Assembly (NCBI GenBank): GCA_019454045.1
Contig: SKCR01001836.1
Span: 1 to 64,000, forward strand
Length of the DNA stretch: 64,000 nucleotides
Direction of reading: 5' to 3'
From: Zanthoxylum bungeanum
Taxonomy: Eukaryota > Streptophyta > Magnoliopsida > Sapindales > Rutaceae
In this document: positions 1 to 11,040 of the stretch, piece by piece
How the letters are laid out: each line of letters opens with the position of its first letter
Position numbering within the stretch: the stretch's first letter is position 1
Notes under the pieces: model-generated
The model's input: only the letters and a program-made list of their open reading frames with translations
Database searches by the model: none
What the model was told of the DNA's origin: nothing
Position numbers and translations under genes: made by a program

Positions 1-1480
1 ACTTCCTCCTTTACCAGTAAATGCATGTGACATCAAAACATGCATTCAGATGATACAGCAATCGGTTCAGTTTAGGGGGAATGCAACTGAAGATCCTAAT
101 GCCCACATCAGCAACTTTCTGGAAGTTTGTGGCACATTCAATTACAACCGAGCGGCAGAAGAAGCAATGAGACTGCGTGTTTTCCCATATTCCTTGAAAG
201 ACAGAGCTAAGGCATGACTACATTCACTACCAGCAGGTTCCATCACAACTTGGAACACTCTAGCCACCAAATTCCTTGCAAAGTACTTTCCCTTAGCCAG
301 AACTACAAAGTTGAGGAATGACATTACATCCTTTGTACAACATGACTCAAAATCCCTCTGAGAAGCTTGGGAGAGATACAAGGAGTTGCTCAGAAAATAT
401 CCTCACTATGAGATTACAAAGTGGCTACAAGTCTAAACCTTCTATAATGGACTTTCTAGACTAATGAGAACCACAATGGATACTGCTGCTGGAGGAACTT
501 TAATGGCAAATGGAGAGGATCAGGCCTAGGATTTAATTGAAGAAATGGCCAACAACAATTCTTTGTGGCCAACAGAAAGAAGCATGATCCAACGAATAGC
601 AGAAATTTAAGAAGTTGGAGCCAACACAGCATTAAGAGCCAAGTTGGATCAGATTCGCAAAAGTCTGGATACTCTTAACATGAAGGTTAATGTTGGACCC
701 ATAAGTTCACCATATGGAGGAGCACTAGAGGCATAATGATACAACCAACATTATGAAATGGTAAACTATGTAATCAATTTCAACAAACAGGGGAATAATC
801 CATATTCCAATACCTACAACCCAGGTTGGAAAAATCATCTTATTTTCGCATGCAGCAACACTATAGGGCAAATGAACAATCTACCACTTGGATTCCAACA
901 CCAGAATAAGGGCCAGGAGTATGAAAAGAAGCTAAAAATATAAGATTTGTTTACAGAGATGTTCAAAAAGCTAGAAGCAAAATACGATTCTCAAGCAGCC
1001 AAATATGATGCTATGTTTCAATCCCAATCAGCATTAATTCAAAGTCAAGCAGGATCTTTGAAAACACTGGAGAATCAAATGGGACAATTGGCCAATTCTC
1101 AGAGTTACAAACCGCAATGTAACCTTCCTAGAAACACACAACCAAATCCAAGAAACAGAGAGAAAGAGCAATGTCAAGCCATCACTTTGAAAAACGGCAC
1201 TAAAATCAACAAAGATGTTGGAATCAAGGCATCCACTGAGGAATTTACAAAAGAAAGGAGCGAAACATAACCACATATGGAGGAAAAAAAGACAAAAGAA
1301 AATGATCGAGAAAGATTTACTTAAGCTCCATCTTTTCCACAGCGTCTCCAGAAACAAAAACTGGATAAACAGTTTGCTCGATTCTTTGAGATCTTCAAAA
1401 AGTTGCATATCAACATTTCATTTGTAGAAGCGTTGGAACAAATTCCCAGCTATGTCAAATTCATGAAAGACATTCTTTCA
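1..1480 (+). pseudogene. Athila-1 gag (5'-truncated, decayed)
   Basis: This is the capsid/nucleocapsid gene of Athila-1. The window opens inside it. Read across frames, it matches the Athila-2 gag at 52600-54165: an [18 protein letters not shown] segment, a segment around '[10 protein letters not shown]' typical of the Retrotrans_gag domain, a glutamine- and asparagine-rich stretch (about 758-943) and a Q/K-rich coiled region (947-1270). Stops occur near 216, 361, 436, 527 and 609, and there are frame changes near 735 and 943. No zinc knuckle is visible, as in other Athila gags. Its product would have formed virus-like particles; this copy cannot. Confidence 0.8.
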
Positions 1481-2041
1481 CGAAAGTGAAGATTGGGAGA
1501 TTATGAGACAGTAGCATTGACAGAAGAATACAATGCCATCATTCAGAGGAAGCTTCCCCAAAAGTTGAAAGATCCTGGCAGTTTCACCATCCCTTGCACC
1601 AAAGGAGAACATTACTTTGGTAAGGCTTTGTGTGATTTAGGTGCCAATATTAACTTAATACCTTTGTCTATTTACAAGAAACTGTAAATTGGAGAAGCAA
1701 TGCCCACCTTAGTTACTCTGCAGCTTGCTGACAGATCGTTCATATTTTTGGGAGGTGTAGTTGAAGATGTGCTGGTCAAAGTTGACAAATTCATTTTCCC
1801 TGCAGATTTCATTATCCTTGACATGGAAGAAGATAAAGATGTACCCATCATCCTCGGGAGACCATTCTTGGCTACAGGTCGAACTGTTATTGATGTACAA
1901 AAATGATAACTAACCATGAAAGTGCAGGACCAAGAAGTTACATTCAATGTTTTCAAAGCCATGAAATTCCCAAATGATGAAAATAAGGAGGAATGTTTCA
2001 GAATTGATGTTTTAGATAGTATCATCTAGGATACTGATGCA
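1481..2041 (+). pseudogene. Athila-1 aspartic protease (decayed)
   Basis: This is the retropepsin-like protease region. The segment 1493-1687 carries 'GSFTIPC' and then the catalytic-type D-L-G at 1634-1642 followed by A-N-I-N-L; the second part (1700-1906) carries the '[13 protein letters not shown]' segment typical of Athila protease. A TAA splits the two parts at 1684-1686 and a TGA follows at 1904-1906. The D-L-G core in place of D-S/T-G is usual for Athila. The closest relative in the window is the fully open protease of Athila-2 (51859-52590). Confidence 0.82.
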
Positions 2042-3329
2042 ATGCAACTTTCCACGGACAAACTTGAAGCTTGCATCACCAACATGACTAACAGCGAGCT
2101 AGTTGATGAAATTCTAGAATGTATCAACTATCTTGACAGACCATTTCGCTTCAAATCGACATCACATGTGGAAAGTTTAGAACTACCGAAAAAGGAGCGA
2201 ATCGAGCCCTCGATTGAAGAACCACCACGGCTAGAATTAAAGCCACTTCTGAGCCATCTCAGGTATGCATTCTTAGAAAACTCTTATGATTTACCTGTGA
2301 TTATTTCTTATTCGCTAATATTGGAGCAGGAAGATAAGTTGATGAGAATGTTACGAGAACACAGGAAAGCCATTGGCTGGACTATAGCATACATTCGAGA
2401 CATTAGTCTATCATTTTACATGCATAAAATTCTGATGAACGACGAGTACAAAGCTACAGTTGAGCATCAACGGAGACTAAATCCAATCATGAAAGAAGTC
2501 GTGAAGAAAGAAATTATCAAATGGTTGGATGCCGGCATCATCTACCCCATCTCTGACAGCATGTGGGTGAGTCCTATGCAATATATGCCAAAGAAATGAG
2601 GAATAACTGTAGTTACAGATGAAAAGAACGAGCTGATTCCAATAATAACGGTGACTGGATGGAGAGTATGCATGGACTATAGGAAGTTGAACAAAGCAAG
2701 AAGGAATGATCATTTCCCGCTGCCATTCATTGACCAGATGCTAGACAGACTGGCGGGACATGTATTCTATTATTTTCTAGATGAATACTCGGGGGTACAA
2801 TTAGATTGCCATCGCCCCAGAAGATCAGGAGAAAACCACTTTTACATGTCTGTATGGTACTTTTACTTTCCGCGGGATGCCATTTGGACTATGTAATGCT
2901 CCTGCCACATTTCAACGTTGCATGATGGCCATCTTCTCAGACATGCTGGAACAAAATATGGAGATTTTCATGGATGATTTTTCTTTGTTTAGAGACTCTT
3001 TCGACCATTGCTTGCAAAATCTGGAAAATGTGTTACAAAGATGTGAAGATACCAACCTGGTACTCAACTGGGAGAAATGCCACTTCATGGTGCATGAAGG
3101 CATTGTCCTGAGACATCGGATCTCACAAAAAAGAATCGAGGTAGACAAAGCAAAGTTCGAAACAATAGAGAAATTACCTCCACCATCATCCGTCAAAGGG
3201 ATTCGGAGTTTTCTCGGACATGCAGGCTTTTACAGGAGATTTATCAAAGACTTCTCCAAGATTGCTAAAACTCTATGCAATCTGCTGGAGAAAGATGTGC
3301 CTTTCAACTTCACCAAATAATGCCACCAA
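2042..3329 (+). pseudogene. Athila-1 reverse transcriptase (decayed)
   Basis: The reverse transcriptase of a Ty3/gypsy element copies genomic RNA to cDNA. An N-terminal linker (2042-2599) leads into 'MDYRKLN' (around 2669) and then a palm segment with 'MPFGLCNAPATFQ' at 2877-2915. The catalytic F-M-D-D lies at 2967-2978. The thumb-side text 'KGIRSFLGHAGFYRRFI' (near 3195-3245) follows. A stop at 2597-2599 and frame changes near 2640 and 2880 break the gene, and a TAA ends the last segment at 3318-3320. RT is absent from Athila-2 and Athila-3, so this is the only Athila RT in the window. Confidence 0.88.
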
Positions 3330-3800
3330 GCTTTTGAGATCTTCAAACAGAAGCTGGTCTCTGCCCCCATCATAGTAGCACCAGACTGAACGCTTCCATT
3401 TGAGGTGATGTGCGATGCTAGTGATTTTGCTGTAGAAGCAGTTTTGGGACAACGCAAAGCAAAAATTTTCCACACCATTTACTACTACAGCAAAACTCCG
3501 TATGAAGCACAACTCAACTACACAAAAACTAGAAAGGAGTTTCACGTAGTTGTATTTTCTTTTGATAAATTCTGCTCATATCTGCTGGGTCCCAAAGTGG
3601 TGGTCTATACAGATCATTTAGCAATCAAATACCTGATCGCGAAGAAAGATGCAAAGCCCAGATTGATCTGTTGGGTACTTCTACTGCAATAATTTGACGT
3701 GGAGATCTGAGACAGGAAATGGAGGGAAAACTAAGTGTCAGATCACTTATCGAGGCTTGAGAATGGAGAAACAGATGGCAATGAACTGACAATCAAAGAA
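3330..3800 (+). pseudogene. Athila-1 RNase H (decayed)
   Basis: RNase H removes the RNA strand after reverse transcription. The segment 3405-3692 carries '[16 protein letters not shown]', with the first catalytic Asp, then 'YYYSKT', the glutamate-bearing '[15 protein letters not shown]', and '[12 protein letters not shown]' with a further Asp. This order is standard for gypsy RNase H. A TGA near 3388 and a TAA near 3690 flank the segment. The next segment begins 'SDHLSRLEN' at about 3738, the usual link to integrase. Confidence 0.85.
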
Positions 3801-5095
3801 ACCTTTCCAGATGAACATTTGTTTGCCATCAAACAACATGATGTCCCTTGGAATGGACACATCAGCAACGAAAGAAGTTCTTCAAAGAAGTCAAGTACTA
3901 TGTCTGAGATGAGTTGTACATGTTCAAACGCTGTGCTGATTAATTACTGAGACATTATGTTCCACATGAGGAGGTCAATAGTGTCCTGCAACATTTTCAT
4001 TCACCGCCATACATTGGACACTTTAGCAGAGATAAAACTACAGCCAAAGTCCTACAATCAAGTTTGTTTTGGCCCAATCTGTTTAAAGATGCTTACTTAT
4101 TTGTTCTTCAATGTGACATGTGCCAGAGAATAGGAAATATTTCGAGGAGAAATGAAGGACCTTTTCAAAACATTCTCAAAGTGGAGATATTTGATGTATG
4201 GGAGATTGATTTTATGAGACCCTTTGTTCCATCATTTGGGAACCTGTACATTCTAGTTGCAGTAGACTACGTCTCCAAATGGATTGAAGCAACATCACTG
4301 TCATCAAATGATTCAAAAGTGGTGATAAAATTCCTTAAAAAGAATATTTTTCACTCGCTTCAAAACATCTCGGGCAATTATCAGTGATGGTGGCACACAC
4401 TTCTGCAATATATACTTTGATGCAGTCCTATCCAAATATGGAGTTACTCATAAAGTTGCCACTGCTTACCATCCGCAGTCAAATGGACAGGTTGAAGTTT
4501 CAAATAGGGAGATCAAAAGAATCTTGGAGAGAACCATTGGATCAACAAGGAGTGATTGGTCTACAAAACTGGATGACGCATTATGAGCCTACCGACAACT
4601 TACAAAATACCTATTGGTATGTCCCCATATCGAATGGTGTTTGGGAAAGCATGCCATTTGCCAGTGGAGCTGTAACATAAAGCGTACTGGGCACTGAAGA
4701 AGTTAAATCTTGATCTACAAGTAGCATGAGAGAAAAGGCTCCACCAACTGAACGAATTGGAGGAATTTCACCTACAAGCTTATGAGAATGCCAGACTATA
4801 CAAAGAAAATACCAAGAAATGACATGATCGAAAAATAGTGCGCAGACAACTGGAACCAGGGCAACATGTTTTGTTATACAATTCACGATTGAAACTTTTC
4901 CCTAAGAATCTAAAATCACGGTAGTCAGGTCTATTCTTACTCACCTAAGTTTTACCATATGGAGCCGTTGAGTTACTTGATCCCAACTCCAATGATACAT
5001 TCAAAGTTAACAGCTAGCGTGTCAAAAACACACTGGGGAGAATCATTTGAGCGACAAAAAGAAAGTGTCACACTCTCAGATCAAACATAATGTTC
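3801..5095 (+). pseudogene. Athila-1 integrase (decayed)
   Basis: Integrase inserts the cDNA into host DNA. After a linker (3801-3950), an HHCC zinc finger is readable: His in '[10 protein letters not shown]' near 3990-4023 and Cys in 'QCDMCQRI' near 4109-4132. The catalytic core has Asp in '[10 protein letters not shown]' (about 4196) and a second Asp in an '[10 protein letters not shown]' segment (about 4380), with the frame changing at about 4384. The expected Glu segment '[12 protein letters not shown]' follows near 4485. The C-terminal part near 4740-5080 is out of frame with several stops and ends in text matching the Athila-2 integrase tail (51416-51850). Confidence 0.85.
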
Positions 5096-5169
5096 GGGCA
5101 GTCATGTCTAGCTGACGACATTAAACTTAGCGCTAGCAGAGAGGCAACCCATGCAATTTATGTATATAT

Positions 5170-5229
5170 TAAGATTTGGTGTATTTATTTTTGTGTGTTT
5201 AATTTTTATAGGTAAAGTCACATTTCAGG
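5170..5229 (+). promoter_or_regulatory. 3' splice-site-like sequence before accessory gene 1
   Basis: A T-rich stretch ends in TTTTTATAG at 5203-5211, with a second AG (CATTTCAG) one base before the ATG at 5230. The T-rich tract plus TATAG is kept in Athila-2 (minus strand, about 51340-51365) and Athila-3 (about 61828-61850), about 18 bases upstream of each ATG. I infer a splice acceptor for a subgenomic mRNA. No donor was identified and no RNA evidence is available. Confidence 0.35.
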
Positions 5230-5777
5230 ATGGAAGACGTTCTCGCAAATCTTCACAAGTAATTTCCTTCTTTCCCTCAAAACTCTCTGATGAAAGTGTA
5301 CAAAGCTCGCATTGAACAAATGGGACTTCTGATGATCAAAGGTATTCCTAATGACATTTGTTGGTTAATTGAAGCACGAGTCCGATTGGCAGGAGAGTCT
5401 TCTGACTCTTTTATTTCATATCTGTCTGGTTTAGGAAGAATCACCTATGCTATGAAAAGAAGAGCTACAAGATTAGGTGTTTGCTATAAATGTGCACACA
5501 TGTCATGTAATACTCCTTGTCGTTCTTTAGGAATGGTGTCTGATAACGTGAAGATGAAATTAAATTCATTAGGGATGGCCTGAGTAAGGAGACTTAAGAT
5601 GACATGTCATTGACTCTTGAAACGCATCCCAGTGGATATGTGTATCACGAAATTCGTATGTTACATACACAATTTCGAAAAGAATGACAACAATTAAGTC
5701 TCGGGAATTAGACTTTAAAAGACTCTGTTTGCCAATTTATAAGAAAATTGGATGGGAAGCTTGTCCCTGGCGCATAG
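5230..5777 (+). pseudogene. Athila-1 accessory gene 1: small basic Cys-rich protein, carlavirus NABP-like
   Basis: The ancestral frame runs from the ATG at 5230 to TAG at 5775-5777, about 182 codons. Visible traits are an N-terminal 'MEDVLANLHK', a central 'ARVRLAGESSDSF', a basic block (here AMKRRATR, K/R-rich in the other copies), a Cys cluster C-x2-C-x4-C-x3-C (from about 5479), 'LGMVSDN' and a polar tail. The basic block, then paired Cys, then conserved G and N, then a hydrophobic 'FIRDG' box (seen in copies 2 and 3) resembles carlavirus and allexivirus nucleic-acid-binding proteins, which bind nucleic acid and include silencing suppressors. Lesions are a stop about 10 codons in (5260-5262) and a one-base loss near 5547. 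The family assignment is by eye. Confidence 0.6.
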
Positions 5778-5884
5778 ACATCATTCAAGCCATTACTTCT
5801 TGTAAATTTATTATCTCTTTGTCTTTATCGAATAATTGTAATTGTGATCCAGACCTTTTTGAATTTTACGATTTATTTTACTAT

Positions 5885-5945
5885 TTAACTAATAATTGTC
5901 ATTTGGCAGGTACTAGTGCTATTATTACTCACCCTTTTTCAGGTT
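5885..5945 (+). promoter_or_regulatory. Tandem 3' splice-site-like sequences before the LOG gene
   Basis: A CTAAT branch-point-like motif (5889-5893) is followed by TTTGGCAG ending at 5909, and then a second acceptor-like ACCCTTTTTCAG ending at 5942. The same pair is found upstream of the LOG copies in Athila-2 (minus strand, CAG at 50615-50617) and Athila-3 (minus strand, CAG at 61105-61107). Both AGs are conserved while the sequence between them varies. This fits expression of the LOG gene from a spliced RNA, as proposed for env-like genes of plant retroelements. It could also be a leftover of the captured transcript's leader. Confidence 0.38.
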
Positions 5946-6012
5946 CTATAAATTTAGTTCATCATTGCACTCTTGAAGACATCCAGATTTGAGAAAGAAA
6001 TACATAAAAAAA

Positions 6013-6666
6013 ATGGAAGCAACTTCAAGAAGACGAGTTATTAACATCTGTGTGTTTTGCAGTACTATTGTTGGTTCTAAGCCACAGTTCGTTGAGGCAG
6101 CACATGAATTGGGTAGAGTCACAGCTGAAAGGAATATGCACCTAGTATATGGCAGTGGCAATCTTGGAATAATGAGGTACATTTCAAGGGCAGTACATGA
6201 ATGAGGTAGTTAAGTTCTGGGAATCATCTCAAAATGTTTGGCAGAGGCGAATCTTATAAGACCATCAAACGGAGATGAATGAATTGTGCCAGGTATGTCT
6301 GAAAAACTTGTTGAAATGATTAACCGTGTTGATGCTTTTATTGATTGTTCAGGTGGCTTGGCATGATGGAGGAAAGTTTGACAGTGCTATCTTGGGCGGA
6401 CTTGAACATACATTTCAAAAACCAATGGATTGTTTAATGCTGATGGATTTTATGATTTTCTTTGTGTGTTTCTTGATGATGTCCAGAGAAATTGGTTCGT
6501 TTCAAAATCTGTAAAAGATATCTTCTTCACTGCCAGAATAGCCCATGATTTAATTGACAAACTCTTAGCCTTTGAACCACAAATTGACCTTATCCTTTCC
6601 AAGATAAACTTGCCTGATAATGATCATGGTAAGAAGCTACAGATAAATCTGGATCTTAACCTTTAA
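6013..6666 (+). pseudogene. Athila-1 accessory gene 2: captured LOG-family gene (decayed)
   Basis: LOG enzymes release active cytokinin base from cytokinin riboside 5'-monophosphate in the cytosol. The frame from ATG 6013 to TAA 6664-6666 spans 218 codons, the usual LOG length. Readable in order: 'ICVFCSTIVGSKPQF' (Rossmann start), 'AAHELGRV', 'MHLVYGSGNLGIM', 'VLGII', 'VPGM', 'VEMINRVDAF', a damaged nucleotide-binding loop (SGGL, then a lesion), 'LSWADLNIH', and a C-terminal 'DGFYDFLCVFLDD...FVSKS'. Stops at about 6202, 6280 and 6364 and frame changes near 6365-6430 destroy it. No intron is seen, although plant LOG genes usually have several, so capture through RNA is likely. Confidence 0.85.
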
Positions 6667-6732
6667 TTTTCTTTTTAGATGTAGAATTCCAGTTAACCAG
6701 GTACTATCTTCTACACTCTTCTTCTACTTTTA

Positions 6733-6774
6733 GACATTGGAGATAATGTCTCAATTAGGTTTGGGGGAGGGGAA
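6733..6774 (+). other. Conserved internal polypurine tract with GACATTGG...AATGTC dyad
   Basis: A short dyad (GACATTGG/ATAATGTC) is followed at once by TTAGGTTTGGGGGAGGGG. It is retained in Athila-2 (49773-49813, minus) and Athila-3 (about 60243-60280, minus), always about 70-110 bases after the LOG stop and far upstream of the LTR-adjacent polypurine tract. It may act as a second plus-strand primer or as a transcript-end element. Comparable 'GGGGGAGG' tracts downstream of coding regions are common in Athila-type elements. Confidence 0.55.
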
Positions 6775-7387
6775 TAGTTGACTAGTATCTTATTTTTATT
6801 TTTCATTGTGTTGTTTTTATTTGATTTTTAGTCAAAAATTTTCAAAAATTCAAAAAATAAATAATAAATAAAAATAAATAAAATAAAATATATTTTGTTT
6901 TTGTGTTTTTAACTTGACTAATCAGGTGGAATTGGTGTGAGATAGCTGAGTAAGGAATTTCCACTCCTGAGATGTATCTCAACATATTTCGTAACAAGTT
7001 AATTTTTGTTTTTTTCCTTTTGAATTATTTAATTTGTGAATTCTCCTAAAACTGATTAAATTGGATCTTCATATGCTCAGTTGACAGGTATTATTAACAT
7101 GCATGGTAACATACGGTCATGAGTTGTAATTGAAAAGTTTGTAATATTCAGTGCTCTAGTTAAATTGGAGGAAGCATCTAAAAAGCAATGAAAAACATTT
7201 CATCTGAGATCCGAGTAATTATGTCCGTAGGGGTATTTTAACATCTAGTGCCCTAAAACTAACTGGTTTGGGAGTTAGTGTGGCCCAAACTCGTTACATG
7301 GATTAAAGATGTTCAAAAAATAATAATAAAGAGAGAGATATTTGAGATCCGAGTAATTAAGTCTGTAAGGGTGTCTTAACACCTAGT
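6775..7387 (+). other. Athila-1 3' untranslated region, part 1
   Basis: No coding sequence is seen. The region is A/T-rich. It holds a motif repeated about every 120-130 bases: GATCCGAGTAATTA-GTC, a run about the 'gccctaaaa' phrase, then 'ACTGGTTTGGGAGT' and 'CTACATGGATTAAAGAT'. The first copy is about 7208-7310 and the second starts at 7335 and is cut by the copia-3 LTR at 7388. The same repeats are present in Athila-2 (49125-49350) and Athila-3 (59583-59815). Confidence 0.7.
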
Positions 7388-9304
7388 TGTTAGTGTCCTA
7401 CACATGCCACAAGATCTCTAAGCGTGATTCGTGTGTGAAATAATCAAGAAGTTTGCGGAAAAAACTTACATTAATCGGCTTTGACTTTCAAAACTTTCTT
7501 GGATGTAGTGAAGCTCTAAGCTTTGAAGATGGATTCCAACTCAAGGGCGAGTATCCCTATCACCTTCACTTGACTCCTTAAGTGCTAGCTAGAACAATTT
7601 GTGAAGCAAAAATCCTCCTCCAAGAAGAAGAAGCTCACGTTTTTGGAGAGGAAAAGGGAGAGAAAATGTGGTTGTGCATAGTAACCACTTCACACTTCCA
7701 AAGTTAACTAGTAAGTAATATATAGTGAGGTTGAGTGTTGGATTTGGTTAGTGTGTTGTAAAAGCAATCCAAGCTTTTCACTCAACAAATCAAATCCAAA
7801 ATTTTAAGCCTAACCACTTACATCATTAGTCAAACAAGTGATGTAAGTGAAGTGGATCCCACCACTTTTAAATCTGAATTTAAGTCGGCTAACTAACACG
7901 CAACTTCGTCGGGCCGGGATCGTTTAATTCCGAATAAACGAATTTTCCGTTGTGACATAATTAAATCCAATTAATAAATAATAATGCCTAGCAAAATTAT
8001 TACGAAAGTCGCTTGCGAATTAATTCCAAATTAATTCGTTCGCTTGAATTAAAATCCAATTTTAATTCCGCGTTGAAATCCAATTTCAATTAATATATCT
8101 GATATATTAGTATAGCCCAAATAAATAAATTAAATAGTAAAATCCAATTTTAACTATTAAATTTATTTTGCCGATTAATTCTAAGTTAATCGCGTTCTCT
8201 ATTCTTCACGAATTAATCCCAGATTAATTTTCTCTCTCTCATAATTAATCCAGATTAATTCTGTTCGAGTCAAATGTCATCGGTGAATCGTTGGGATGCG
8301 ACCCAAGAGATCCCTGGATATGTTGGCAGTAAATTCGGTCATCGGACTATTTGAATACGTGTGTACCCGGTACAACGTTCTTACTGATTTACAAGACATG
8401 GTTGGCTTCTAGCAAAGCACCGTGCCTTCCCAATTCTCCAGAGAAATATTCTCTATTGAATATATAATCTATATCAAGCGTAGTATACATAGTATTGCGT
8501 ATTACTATCCAGTATCGAATGTCACATGCTAAGGCTGGGGGTGGAGTTGTGTCTGCCCCGTATGAAGCATATATCGGATCACAAGCAACTAGTCTATTTA
8601 ATCGGAAAGTCATGACCTAGTCATACTTCCCGATGTTACAACACTTTAGAGTACCAGTTCTGTATCCATGCGTGATCATCATCTCCATATGACTGAAGTG
8701 ATACTTCCATCTGGACATCACACTCAATAAACTACGATTCTCAGTATACCCAGAAGAGGCATACACAGAACCTGTTAAAGCTCCGGACGACCAAAACCAA
8801 AGTACACTGATTGTCGCAAGCATTAGCGATGTAAGTCTCAGGTTAAGACCAAATGCATCTACCCTGATTCGGACTCCTATAGACACATAGTCATACTACC
8901 AATGGGATTCTGAGGGGTCTATCCAGAGCGAAGCTGTTTCTGTAGCATCGGTAAACAGAACCTCCTATTACACTTTCATGACTATCTAATACCCAAATAT
9001 ATGAGAACTATGCCGTCAAGCTTCCATAACGCGCACAAGTGTAATACTAGCATATTCTGCATTATCGATGTCCAGTCTCGATAATACTACTAGGGATATT
9101 TAATGATTAAACCTTCATGGATTAATACAGTCTCATATCTTATTAATCTGGTACTAATCATATGGACTCTTATCATATATATATATCCAGTTAATCCAAT
9201 TAGAAATGAAAAAAGAGCAATTTCCTTTGTCACATAGTTAACTTTGTACAAGAACATCATGTTCTTTACAAAATAGTGATGCTATGGGTCATAATTGTCC
9301 AACA
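7388..9304 (-). repeat. copia-3 LTR A (stands alone, CTAGT target duplication)
   Basis: The LTR runs from TGTTAGTGTCC to GTCCAACA and is 1917 bases long. It is flanked by CTAGT at 7383-7387 and 9305-9309, a clean 5-base target duplication inside the Athila-1 3' untranslated region. It is closely similar along its whole length to LTR B (15559-17456). In minus orientation it would be the 3' LTR of copia-3, but Athila sequence rather than copia interior follows it, so here it behaves as a solo LTR. The initiator-Met primer site and pol genes that belong with it are at 9770-15558. Confidence 0.88.
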
Positions 9305-9769
9305 CTAGTACCCTAAAGTCAACTGGCTTGGGAGTCACTGGCCCAAAGCTCACTACATGGATTAAAGATATTGTAAATAAATAAATATAAAATTCCACTG
9401 CTAAAAAAAGTGTGAATTCTGATATAACTTTAGGAAAAAAATATTACTCTCTTTTCAACTGCACTTAGGAATATTATGAGCACAATGATTTGATTAATAC
9501 CTTGTTGGTTGTGTTTGTGGAGAATGGTAAAAATAATCGGAGAATTTACTTATTTGGTAGTTTAGAAAGAAAGAAAACAGTTATTAACTTGGATAAGAGT
9601 TTCACTTGTTTAGTCACTAACTTGTTTATCTTTTTATCTTTTTGCTTTTGTGTGCATTTGACGTTTGTGGGTATCGTTGATGTAAGCCCTCACGAGACTA
9701 CAACTCATCCACTAGGGACACCTAGGGGTTCAAAGGCTTGTTGCATACGTTAAATACAATCTTGATCCC
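9305..9769 (+). repeat. Duplicated segment of the Athila-1 3' untranslated region
   Basis: This matches 17457-17926 closely base for base: both start CTAGT-xCCCTAAAG, pass through the same 'GACGTTTGTGGGTATCG' stretch and reach 'GATCCCTACGAA'. At 9769-9770 it switches abruptly into the copia-3 RNase H. It also holds a short open frame (9490-9753) shared with 17564-17905, which I do not regard as a gene. The duplication implies recombination between a solo-LTR state and a full-length state of the same insertion. Confidence 0.85.
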
Positions 9770-11040
9770 TACGAAGTATATACTTGGATCGTTGATGAGA
9801 CGGGATTCCTTAGCCTAGCTCAGCTGCTAACAGAACTACTCATAATCCAATTAGGAATTTTATTAAATCCAAAATGCTTCTTTTGCTACCTCAGCTGCAA
9901 CAATATTCCGATTTTATTGTTTAATAGGCAACAATATCTTGCTTGGAAGATTTCCAGCTCACTGCTCCGTTATTCAAACAAAATATGTACCCTTATTGCG
10001 ACTCAAAGTCGTCTTTTATCAGTTTGGAAACTTGCAGCGGTGAACCCAGTTACCTCAAGTTTTCCTTTTCCCATATTCAAAGAAAGCATCCTTAGTTCAT
10101 CCAAGATACAAAAGGATGTTCTTTACATCAATCCAATGACTATCACCTGGATTGGCTTGATTGCGTCTACATATGCTCAAATCATATGAGACATCAGGTC
10201 ACGTACATATCAAAATGTACGAGCTCTGAGAGAATAGCAGTAGCTTTCTAGATCTATCCCAGTAGATCTTTATTCCTAGAATAAAGCCTGCTTCTCCCAA
10301 GTATTCCATGGAGAATTTTAATGAAAGCCAAGCTTTCACCAATAGTAGTATGGGAATGTCATTCCTGAGAAGTAATACATCATCAACTTTTAGAACAATA
10401 ATTTTCAGTGCGCTCCCATTAACCTTCTTATATACACAAGAATCATCACCGTTTTGATTAAATCGTATACCATTATGATCTCATCAAAACATTGGTTCCA
10501 AGAACGCCATGCTTGCTTCAATCCATAAATGGATCGATTTAACTTGCAAACCTTGTTTGCATGTTTTGCCACGAAAAAACCATCAGGATATTGCATATAA
10601 ACATCCTCCAACAGGTTTCCGTTAAGGAAAACGATTTTGGCGTCCAGCTGTCATATTTCATAAATGAAATATGCAGCAATAGCAAGCATTATCCAAATGG
10701 ATTTAATCATGGCAACAGGTGAAAGAGTTTCATCATAATCGACACTATGTCGTTGACGACACTCTTTCTGTACAAGCCTAGTTTTGTACATTTTTACTTT
10801 GCCATCCATGTGTGTCTTCCTTGAAGACCTATTTAGTACTAATAGGCACAATGCCTTCTGGTACATCAACCAGTGTCCAAACATTGTTGATATACATGCA
10901 ATCCATTTCGGACTTCATGGCCTCTTGCTATGATGTGGAGTCGATACCTTGTATCATTTCCTCATACGTAGTCGGTTCATTTTCCTCAATAAGATTGATA
11001 TCCACATGAGGTGAGATCAGAAACCCATACCTCCCAGGTT
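9770..11040 (-). pseudogene. copia-3 reverse transcriptase-RNase H (decayed, 3'-truncated)
   Basis: On the minus strand the RT begins near 11040. The segment 10651-10884 carries 'KTRLVQKECRQRHSVDYDET', 'SPVAMIKSIWIMLAIAA' and a shortened 'YEI'. Next, 10405-10611 carries 'MEDVYMQYPDGF' and 'VCKLNRSIYGLKQAWRSW'. RNase H text 'AAEVAKEAFWI' lies near 9870-9900, and an 'AKE-R-x-H-x-x-x-K'-like end is reached at 9775-9800, where the gene stops at the junction with Athila sequence. Multiple stops and shifts are present. Confidence 0.82.

Noticed and set aside
8389..8886. Minus-strand frames of 74 and 89 codons in copia-3 LTR A
   Set aside because: They lie within an LTR and the same frames are not both kept in LTR B.
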